Assembly: GCA_964470285.1 (NCBI GenBank) | Contig: CAYYBZ010000168.1 | Coordinates: 1 to 5,385 of the forward strand | DNA: 5,385 bases | Direction of reading: 5' to 3' | DNA from: CAYYBZ01 sp964470285 [NCBI: uncultured Oligoflexia bacterium] | Lineage (GTDB): Bacteria > Bdellovibrionota_G > CAYYBZ01 | Part shown: positions 1 through 5,385 of the stretch, piece after piece | Layout of the letters: each line of letters opens with the position of its first letter | Position numbering within the stretch: the first letter of the stretch is position 1 | Position numbers and translations under genes: made by a program | Notes under the pieces: model-generated | Seen by the model: only the letters and a program-made list of their open reading frames with translations | Told to the model about the DNA's origin: nothing | Database searches by the model: none

Positions 1-2100
1 CCTTCAAGCGATCACGTTTTCGGAACCAGGAGTAGAAAGGCGGTAGCTTCAGCCAGGGAAAAAGTGGCTGATTTGCTTAACTGTGAACCGGATGAAATTG
101 TCTTTACAAGCGGGGGGTCCGAATCAAACAATCACGCCATTAAAGGGGCCGTACTTTCAGGTAACGGGGAAAGAAGACATATTATTACATCAAAAATAGA
201 ACATCCTGCTGTTTTAGAAGTTTTTTCGTGGCTGGAAAAGAAGGGATTCAATGCAAGCTATATTAACGTAGATCAGTGGGGTTTTATAGATTTATCGCAA
301 CTGGAAAAAACGATCAGTAAGAAAACCAGCCTGATTTCAGTAATGCATTCTAATAATGAAATCGGAACGATACAGCCAATAAAAGAGGTTGCCCGAATTG
401 CCAAGAAATACAATGCGGCGGTTCATTGCGATGCCGCCCAATCCGCTGGTAAAGTGAAAATTAATTTTAAAGAATCAGGGATTGATTTTTTAAGTATCGC
501 AGGTCACAAAATGTACGCTCCTAAAGGAATAGGAGCTTTGATTATCAGAAGAGGTTTAGAGATTGAAAAATTTGTACACGGTGCAGGCCATGAATCAGAC
601 AGAAGGGCGGGTACGGAAAATGTTCCATATATAGTTGCAATGGGCAAAGCCTGCGAAATAGCAAAGCGTGATTTTGATAAAAACTTTACTCACATGACCG
701 AGATGCGCGATAGGCTGCATGAAGGACTGAAAAATAAAATAAACGGAATTGAATTAAACGGACATGCGAAAAAAAGGCTTCCCAATACAGTTTCATTGAG
801 CTTTTCCGGATTAAATTCAAACACATTACTTTCAGAACTTACCGACATAGCTGCTTCGCCCGGAGCTGCCTGTCACTATGAAGATGAGGAAGTCTCTCAC
901 GTTATAAGGGCAATCGGACTGGCAAATGAGCGGGGATTTTCCACAGTGAGATTTTCTGTTGGAAGAGAAACCGGTTCTGATGAGATTGACAGGGCCGTTG
1001 AAATGATAACCCGGACTGTTTATAGCCTCAAAGGTCAGGATGTTTCTTTTAAGGGGGATGAAAAAGTTGGTGTCAGGCTTACTTCATACACTCACGGACT
1101 CGGGTGTGCCTGTAAGGTACCTCCGAAAGAACTTGAACGGATTTTAAGTAATCTTCCCCGTTCAAAAGGAAAAAACATTCTTGTCGGTAAAGAAAAATCC
1201 GACGACGCCGCTGTTTATAAAATATCCGATGATACGGCGATAGTTCAAAGCGTTGATTTTTTCACACCTGTTGTCGACGATCCCTATGATTTTGGGAAAA
1301 TAGCTACAGCGAATGCTCTAAGCGATATTTATGCAATGGGAGCAAAGCCTCTCTTTGCTCTTAATGTTACAGCTTTTCCCTGTAAAAGGCTTGATTTAAG
1401 TGTGCTTGAAAGGATTCTTGAAGGTGCAAATGAAAAGGCTAAGGAAGCGGGAATCGAAATTATCGGTGGACATACAATTGAGGACAATGAGCCGAAATTC
1501 GGACTTGCGGTTACAGGACGGGTTCATCCGGATAGGATTATCACCAATGCCGGAGCAAAATTGGGAGATGCACTTGTTCTTACAAAACCGTTGGGAACGG
1601 GAATACTCAGCACTGCATTGAAAAGGGGAATGCTTGATGAGAAAACACTTCATCTGATGACTGAAATCATGTCAGAACTCAACGAAATATCCGCTAAGCT
1701 TATGATTGAATGCAGAGCAAATGCATGCACCGACATAACCGGTTTCGGTCTTTTAGGCCACAGTCATGAAATGGCAAGGGCAAGTAAAATGGATATTCTG
1801 TTAAATTCGAAGCATGTTCCGGTTATTGAGGGGGTTTTGAAATATGCCCGGATGGAAAACGTTCCCGGTGGCACAAAAACCAATCTTAAACATGTTTCCG
1901 ATAATGTGAAATGGAACGGTAAAATTGATGATTTAACGAAATTAATATTAGCAGATGCCCAACCTGCCGGCGGGTTATTAATATCAATGCCGGAAAACAA
2001 AGTTGAAGAATTTATTGGCAGTCTTAAAAGTAAAGGGATTAAGGCCGTGGTTATCGGAAGTGCCGATAAAAAAGGAAAAGGGATAATTACCGTAAATTGA
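1..2100 (+). CDS. selD: NifS/selenocysteine lyase-like domain fused to selenophosphate synthetase SelD (5' partial)
   Basis: This is a bifunctional selenium enzyme. The frame is open from base 1 and the first codons already read as family sequence (SSDHVFGTRSRKAV), so the true start lies upstream, probably about 25-30 residues; the GTG at 64 is internal. Residues are numbered from window codon 1. Residues 1 to about 342 form a PLP fold-type I desulfurase domain, with H116 in MHSNNEIG, D144 and Q147 in HCDAAQSAGK, the Schiff-base lysine K170 in GHK, and the catalytic cysteine C291 in SPGAACH. The GAACH context and the following RFSVGR resemble selenocysteine lyase (SCLY) more than IscS. Residues 358-699 are a full-length SelD domain (E. 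coli SelD has 347 residues). It contains THGLGCACK with C369, C371 and K372, SDDAAVY (D402), ALSDIYAMG (D442) and TDITGFGLLGH (D578). The redox position is cysteine (TGT), not UGA. Family knowledge: SelD makes selenophosphate from selenide and ATP. Inference: the lyase half supplies its selenium. The domain calls are firm; preference for selenocysteine over cysteine is not proven. Confidence 0.94.
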   Translation, partial: PSSDHVFGTRSRKAVASAREKVADLLNCEPDEIVFTSGGSESNNHAIKGAVLSGNGERRHIITSKIEHPAVLEVFSWLEKKGFNASYINVDQWGFIDLSQLEKTISKKTSLISVMHSNNEIGTIQPIKEVARIAKKYNAAVHCDAAQSAGKVKINFKESGIDFLSIAGHKMYAPKGIGALIIRRGLEIEKFVHGAGHESDRRAGTENVPYIVAMGKACEIAKRDFDKNFTHMTEMRDRLHEGLKNKINGIELNGHAKKRLPNTVSLSFSGLNSNTLLSELTDIAASPGAACHYEDEEVSHVIRAIGLANERGFSTVRFSVGRETGSDEIDRAVEMITRTVYSLKGQDVSFKGDEKVGVRLTSYTHGLGCACKVPPKELERILSNLPRSKGKNILVGKEKSDDAAVYKISDDTAIVQSVDFFTPVVDDPYDFGKIATANALSDIYAMGAKPLFALNVTAFPCKRLDLSVLERILEGANEKAKEAGIEIIGGHTIEDNEPKFGLAVTGRVHPDRIITNAGAKLGDALVLTKPLGTGILSTALKRGMLDEKTLHLMTEIMSELNEISAKLMIECRANACTDITGFGLLGHSHEMARASKMDILLNSKHVPVIEGVLKYARMENVPGGTKTNLKHVSDNVKWNGKIDDLTKLILADAQPAGGLLISMPENKVEEFIGSLKSKGIKAVVIGSADKKGKGIITVN

Positions 2101-2101
2101 G

Positions 2102-2311
2102 ATGAAAATGAAGAAATTTATTTGCATCATAATACTTAACGTTTTAGTCAAAACAGGAGTAATGCCTACAAATTATGAAGCATAAGATTCTTTGGGATTC
2201 AGTGTCGTTTACGAACTAATGAAAATGTCCGACAGTTGTATAAGTCTTGAGCAGTTTTTAAACTCAACAATTTTATTCGGAAACGATTTAGAAAACAAGG
2301 CATTGTATTAA
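2102..2311 (+). pseudogene. Short interrupted reading frame in the convergent gap, possible gene remnant
   Basis: An ATG one base after the fusion gene's stop opens a 27-codon frame (MKMKKFICIIILNVL...) that ends at TAA 2183-2185. The same frame then stays open for 41 more codons (DSLGFSVVYELMKMS...) to TAA 2309-2311. The first part has lysines followed by a hydrophobic run, like the start of a signal peptide. No convincing ribosome binding site precedes the ATG, and I recognise no family. It could be a small gene broken by one nonsense mutation, a 27-residue translationally coupled peptide, or chance. Chance is the most likely. Apart from this frame, the gap between the two convergent genes shows nothing I can name. 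Confidence 0.15.
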
Positions 2312-2342
2312 GATTTGCGTTCTTTCAGGTAACGCCTTGTTT
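2293..2342 (-). terminator. Inverted repeat at the 3' end of the symporter gene, weak terminator candidate
   Basis: AAACAAGGC at 2293-2301 is an exact 9-bp inverted repeat of GCCTTGTTT at 2334-2342, with 32 bases between the arms. On the minus strand the upstream arm lies in the last codons of the symporter gene. The downstream arm follows its stop codon closely and is followed by TTTTCTAAAT, a short U-rich tail. The long loop is unusual for an intrinsic terminator, so this is tentative. The repeat could also act on plus-strand transcripts reading out of the selenium gene, but its tail on that side is poor. Confidence 0.3.
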
Positions 2343-3708
2343 CTGAAACTATTACAGGTGACAAAAGAAGTAGCCCGATAAGGTTTGGAAGAGCCATTAA
2401 ACCGTTGGCGATATCTGAAAATGACCAGACAATATTCAGCTTAACAACCGCCCCGATGAAAATGAAAAGACAGAAAAGAATGCGATAAGGCATTACGGAT
2501 TTATCTCCCAAGAGATATTGAATGGATTTCTCTCCGTAATAACTCCATCCCAGAAGTGTCGAATAGGCAAAGAATACTATTCCTACAGAAACTATGTATC
2601 CGCCCCATTGCCCGGGCAGTCCTTTGCTGAAGGCTGCTGTTGTAAGTTCTGCTCCGGTAAGGCCCGCTTTCCAAAGACCGGATGAAAGAATTGCAAAACC
2701 TGTAAGAGAACAGACTATTATCGTATCAATAAATGTTTGAGTCATCGAAACTAAAGCCTGAGTTGCCGGGTCTTTGGTTTTAGCAGCTGCTGCCGCTATT
2801 GGTGAGCTGCCCAAGCCGCTTTCGTTGGAAAAAAGGCCTCTTGCCAGTCCGAATCTAATGGTTTGTTGAACCGTCACGCCTAAAAACCCGCCGGCCGCGC
2901 CCTGAGGTGTAAAGGCCTTTTCAAAAACCATTCTGATTACGGCAGGAACTTCTTCTATATTAAGGAAAATAATTAAAAGTGCACCTCCCATATAAAAAAC
3001 AATCATGAAAGGGATTACAGTTCCCGTAACCTTACCTATACTTTTAATACCTCCAAGAATAACCAGCGCTGTTAAAATGCAAAGCGCAACTCCTGTTATC
3101 CAGAAGGGGATTTTAAATGTATGATTAAGCGTATCAGCAACAGAATTAGACTGAACCATGTTTCCGATTCCAAAGGCGGCAATTGAAGCAAAAATTGCGA
3201 ATAAAACTCCAAGCCATTTTTGATTAAGGCCTTTTGAAATATAATACATCGGACCGCCTGACATATTCCCTTTTGAATCGGTTTCCCTGTATTTGACTGC
3301 TAAAACAGCTTCTGAGTATTTTGTAGCCATTCCAAAAAGACCGGTTATCCACATCCAGAATAAAGCACCCGGTCCTCCCGATGCTATGGCAGTGGCGACT
3401 CCGGCGATGTTTCCGACACCTACTGTTGCCGCCAAAGCCGTCATAAGAGCCTGAAAGTGAGTTATATCTCCCGCGGCTTCACCTTTTTCCTTTCTCTTTA
3501 TAAGTGCAAGCCAGAGGGCATGAAAAAGATTTGTAAACTGAAGTCCTTTTAGTCTTACCGTAAGAAATATTCCGGTACCTAGAAGTAATATCATGAGAGG
3601 ATAGCCCCATATCCAGGAACCTATTACCCCCAGTATTTTTTCCAAGTGATCGAGGAAAATTGTTAACATTGTTGATTCGGATAAAACCGTTTCATGATAT
3701 TCTCCCAT
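2308..3708 (-). CDS. AGCS-family sodium:alanine/glycine symporter (AgcS/AlsT-like)
   Basis: This is a complete 466-residue integral inner-membrane protein of the alanine or glycine:cation symporter family (AGCS, related to AgcS, AlsT and DagA). The family imports small neutral amino acids with sodium. The sequence has about ten to eleven hydrophobic segments, beginning near residues 31-50. Family blocks appear in the expected order: [12 protein letters not shown] (97-108) running into [12 protein letters not shown] (109-120), [14 protein letters not shown] (129-142), [11 protein letters not shown] (148-158), [18 protein letters not shown] (286-303) followed by an alanine run and [20 protein letters not shown] (310-329), and [10 protein letters not shown] (386-395). 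Length is typical and no key block is broken. The start at 3708 is supported by AAGGA six bases upstream; the next in-frame ATG (Met14) has no such site. The gene is convergent with the selenium gene and divergent from the maltokinase-like gene. Exact substrate (alanine, glycine, serine or glutamine) cannot be read from the sequence. Confidence 0.96.
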   Translation of the reverse strand: MGEYHETVLSESTMLTIFLDHLEKILGVIGSWIWGYPLMILLLGTGIFLTVRLKGLQFTNLFHALWLALIKRKEKGEAAGDITHFQALMTALAATVGVGNIAGVATAIASGGPGALFWMWITGLFGMATKYSEAVLAVKYRETDSKGNMSGGPMYYISKGLNQKWLGVLFAIFASIAAFGIGNMVQSNSVADTLNHTFKIPFWITGVALCILTALVILGGIKSIGKVTGTVIPFMIVFYMGGALLIIFLNIEEVPAVIRMVFEKAFTPQGAAGGFLGVTVQQTIRFGLARGLFSNESGLGSSPIAAAAAKTKDPATQALVSMTQTFIDTIIVCSLTGFAILSSGLWKAGLTGAELTTAAFSKGLPGQWGGYIVSVGIVFFAYSTLLGWSYYGEKSIQYLLGDKSVMPYRILFCLFIFIGAVVKLNIVWSFSDIANGLMALPNLIGLLLLSPVIVSETRRYLKERKS

Positions 3709-3714
3709 ATAAAA

Positions 3715-3719
3715 TCCTT
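3715..3719 (-). promoter_or_regulatory. Ribosome binding site of the symporter gene
   Basis: AAGGA on the minus strand (TCCTT on the plus strand), within AAAAGGA, lies six bases before the ATG at 3708. Motif and spacing are normal, and they fix the start at 3708 rather than at Met14, whose upstream bases are purine-poor. Confidence 0.7.
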
Positions 3720-3744
3720 TTAAGTTTTTGATGGCTTGTAAAAA

Positions 3745-3750
3745 ATTATC
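3745..3750 (-). promoter_or_regulatory. Candidate -10 element for the symporter gene
   Basis: GATAAT (minus strand) matches the TATAAT consensus at five of six positions and would give a leader of about 30 bases. No good -35 hexamer lies 16-18 bases upstream. Because the region is extremely A+T-rich, such matches arise easily by chance. Confidence 0.22.
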
Positions 3751-3833
3751 ATTAAAATAAATAAGTCCATGTAATTATGCATGTTTTGTTCAATAAACCT
3801 AGATAAAAAAACGGGTCAAATTAATTATTTTGG

Positions 3834-3861
3834 TTGCAGTTTAATGAATAAATGTTAAAAA
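3834..3861 (+). promoter_or_regulatory. Candidate promoter of the maltokinase-like gene
   Basis: TTGCAG (3834-3839, four of six to TTGACA) and TAAAAA (3856-3861, four of six to TATAAT) are 16 bases apart. They would start a transcript about 40 bases before the ATG at 3908. This is a plausible sigma-70-type arrangement, but base composition makes it weak evidence. Confidence 0.25.
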
Positions 3862-3907
3862 TCACTACTTTATTTAATGCAATCGGAAGATAAACAATAA
3901 TTGAAAA

Positions 3908-5385
3908 ATGAAAACTTTCAACTATAAAGACGGCACAATAGAAGAATTTTTAAAGGACCGAGAAGCTAACCAAAAATTTATTTCTTCTCTGGATCATAAG
4001 GAGTTGCTTAAAAACAACTGGCTTTGGACTCATGGCAGAAATATTTCCAAAATAAAGGAAAATGAATCCTTCTCAATAAAGACGACTTTAAGAGACAGAA
4101 TTCCTCTTTCTATATTCTTTGTCGAGATTAAATATAAAGACAAAACTAAAGAGAATTATTTCCTGCCTTTTGTATATACCAAGGAAAGGGAATTTGAAAA
4201 ACGGGCCATGATGCGAATACGCACCAAAGAAGGTTTTTTCTACGCGATCGACGGAATCTCTTATCCGTCTTTTATCGGTTTCCTTACAGAAAGTATTTCT
4301 TCAAATATTGTTTTAAGGGGACAGAGCGGATCTCTGGCATTCGAAAACTTACCTCATAAAAAGCAATATTTATACGAACCCTTAGAATGCGATCTGAGAC
4401 ATAGCTTTGCCAGATGCATGACTAAAAGCATTTACAAGATAAAAAGAAATCTTGAGCAGGGAATTAATGTTGAGTATGAAATCGGGGATTTTTTAATACA
4501 GAACGGATTCGAATATACGCGCCGGATAGAAGGATGCATAAATTATGTTTGCAGGAAAGGAGAACCAAGCACGGTCGGGATAAAATTCTCAGAGATAGAG
4601 CATGATTCTGATATGTTTGAATCATCCCTGAAAAATGCAAAGACTTATATCAGAAACAAAAATGCCAAGGAAGTCAGTAAAGATTTTCTGGGCCTAATAG
4701 ATAGACTGGCAAGAACACTTGCACTTATGCATTCCACTTTGAGAAAAGACAAGTCTCATCCAAGGTTCAGACCTGAAAAAATGAATGAAACTTTTCTGGA
4801 TACCTGGGAAGATTCATTCTTTAATTTAGCTAAGGTTGCGGTGGACGGGGCCCAGAAACATGTCCTAAAATATCCGGAAAAATCACAAAAGCTTGGGAAG
4901 ATGAACGTTACTGTAGATGTTATTAAGAAAATTTTTGAGATGGCACGAAAGCTTAAAGAGAGAGGGGAAAGAACAAGAATTCATGGAAATATTGACCTAA
5001 AAAAAGTCTTGAAGAAAAATGACAATATTTTCATAGTTGGATTTGAAAATTTCTTGATTGAGCCTTGTAAAAAAGAATATATTAAATTTAGCCCGCTGAA
5101 AGATTTAAGTACGCTTTTAAGATCGTTTAATTATGCATCATGTATCGCAGCTTTAGAAACTGAAGAAAACTCCGGAGCAAATGAAGATTTGGCTGAAAAG
5201 TGGTATGAAACTGTTTCCGGCCATTTGATTCACTCGTATCTTGAATCGGCCAGAAAAACCAGATGCGCTTCAGTTCCTTATTCGGACAGGGAAGCCGTTG
5301 ATACTATTCTAACAATTTACAGTCTCGGCAGAGCGCTTTGCGAGCTTCTTTACGAAATAAAATACAGACCAGATCATGTCGATAT
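3908..5385 (+). CDS. Maltokinase (Mak/Pep2)-like protein with degenerate active site (3' partial)
   Basis: The frame runs 492 codons without a stop and leaves the window. An in-frame TGA at 3902-3904 makes the ATG at 3908 the earliest possible ATG. The best purine stretch, GGAAGA at 3885-3890, is 17 bases away, so the ribosome site is poor. The sequence follows maltokinase, either stand-alone or as found fused to trehalose synthase: an N-terminal cap (WLWTHGRN, residues 38-45, where the family has RWFGGK-like sequence), ENYFLPFVY, LRGQSGSLAFE, a kinase N-lobe with K177 in YKIKRNLEQG and then VEYEIGDFL, RIHGNIDLKKVL (357-368), FSPLKDLSTLLRSFNYAS (394-411), and LCELLYEIKYRPDHV at the C-terminus. 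Only a short tail is probably missing. Family knowledge: Mak phosphorylates maltose to maltose 1-phosphate for the GlgE glucan pathway. Here the HGD aspartate is N361 and the DFEG aspartate is G378, so kinase activity is doubtful and a pseudokinase role is inferred. Homology is quite sure; function is not. No glgE, treS or glgB partner is visible in the window. Confidence 0.85.
   Translation, partial: MKTFNYKDGTIEEFLKDREANQKFISSLDHKELLKNNWLWTHGRNISKIKENESFSIKTTLRDRIPLSIFFVEIKYKDKTKENYFLPFVYTKEREFEKRAMMRIRTKEGFFYAIDGISYPSFIGFLTESISSNIVLRGQSGSLAFENLPHKKQYLYEPLECDLRHSFARCMTKSIYKIKRNLEQGINVEYEIGDFLIQNGFEYTRRIEGCINYVCRKGEPSTVGIKFSEIEHDSDMFESSLKNAKTYIRNKNAKEVSKDFLGLIDRLARTLALMHSTLRKDKSHPRFRPEKMNETFLDTWEDSFFNLAKVAVDGAQKHVLKYPEKSQKLGKMNVTVDVIKKIFEMARKLKERGERTRIHGNIDLKKVLKKNDNIFIVGFENFLIEPCKKEYIKFSPLKDLSTLLRSFNYASCIAALETEENSGANEDLAEKWYETVSGHLIHSYLESARKTRCASVPYSDREAVDTILTIYSLGRALCELLYEIKYRPDHVD

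Larger units (their letters stand above)
3709..3907. other. A+T-rich divergent intergenic region
   Basis: These 199 bases separate the two divergent genes and must hold both promoters. The stretch is strongly A+T-rich, with many A and T runs. It contains CATG at 3768-3771 and again at 3780-3783, flanking TAATTATG, a weak dyad that could be an operator but is short. I see no gene, riboswitch-like fold, tRNA or strong hairpin in it. Confidence 0.6.

Noticed and set aside
64-66. GTG at 64 as the start of the selenium gene
   Set aside because: Codons 1-21 upstream are open and match the conserved N-terminal region of NifS-family proteins, so the gene continues to the left of the window.
1105-1113. 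Possible selenocysteine codon in SelD itself, as in some SelD proteins
   Set aside because: Both positions of the CAC motif are TGT codons, not TGA, so this is a cysteine form.
1400-1621. Plus-strand second-frame open stretch inside the SelD domain
   Set aside because: It is an overlapping alternative frame with no homology pattern and no ribosome site, while the SelD frame is clearly coding.
1396-1653. Minus-strand open frame inside the SelD domain
   Set aside because: It lies wholly within a well-supported gene and its translation shows no recognisable motif, so it is a shadow frame.
1764-2000. Minus-strand open frame in the SelD C-terminal region
   Set aside because: It is antisense to conserved SelD motifs and has no family features of its own.
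2141-2154. GTTTT-AGTC-AAAAC hairpin downstream of the selenium gene
   Set aside because: The stem is only five pairs, almost all A-T, with no T-run after it; it is too weak for a terminator.
3768-3783. CATG...CATG dyad as an operator for the divergent genes
   Set aside because: The symmetry is limited to four bases on each side in A+T-rich DNA, so it is not distinguishable from chance.
3908-5385. Degenerate maltokinase motifs as a sequencing or frameshift artefact
   Set aside because: The frame is continuous and family-like on both sides of each altered motif, and the changed residues need specific substitutions rather than an indel.

Overview
The window comes from a bacterial chromosome with A+T-rich DNA (G+C roughly 40 percent by eye). 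It uses ordinary Shine-Dalgarno-type initiation for at least one gene and has selenium metabolism. Nothing fixes the genus. An anaerobic selenium-using lineage, for example a spirochaete, would fit, but this is only a guess. There are three substantial genes, two of them cut by the window edges, and no RNA gene, insertion sequence, CRISPR array or phage gene.

Layout. Positions 1-2100 (+) hold the last 699 codons of a two-domain selenium enzyme. A PLP-dependent NifS/selenocysteine-lyase-type domain is followed, after a short linker, by a complete selenophosphate synthetase (SelD). Positions 2102-2307 are a short gap containing a weak reading frame interrupted by one stop. Positions 2308-3708 (-) hold a complete sodium:amino-acid symporter of the AGCS (alanine/glycine) family, convergent with the selenium gene. 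Positions 3709-3907 are a very A+T-rich divergent promoter region. Positions 3908-5385 (+) hold a long open frame that runs off the right edge. It is recognisable as a maltokinase (Mak/Pep2) homologue, but the usual catalytic and metal-binding residues have been replaced.

How the genes relate. The fusion protein makes biochemical sense as one unit: the lyase half would release selenium from selenocysteine (or sulfur from cysteine), and the SelD half would convert selenide plus ATP to selenophosphate for selenocysteine and selenouridine synthesis. The AGCS transporter and the maltokinase-like gene are divergently transcribed. They share no obvious pathway with each other or with the selenium gene, so this does not look like a single operon.

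The two observations most worth following are the lyase-SelD fusion with its SCLY-like active-site sequence, and the maltokinase-like protein that keeps the family's overall pattern but reads HGN and GFEN where active enzymes read HGD and DFEG.
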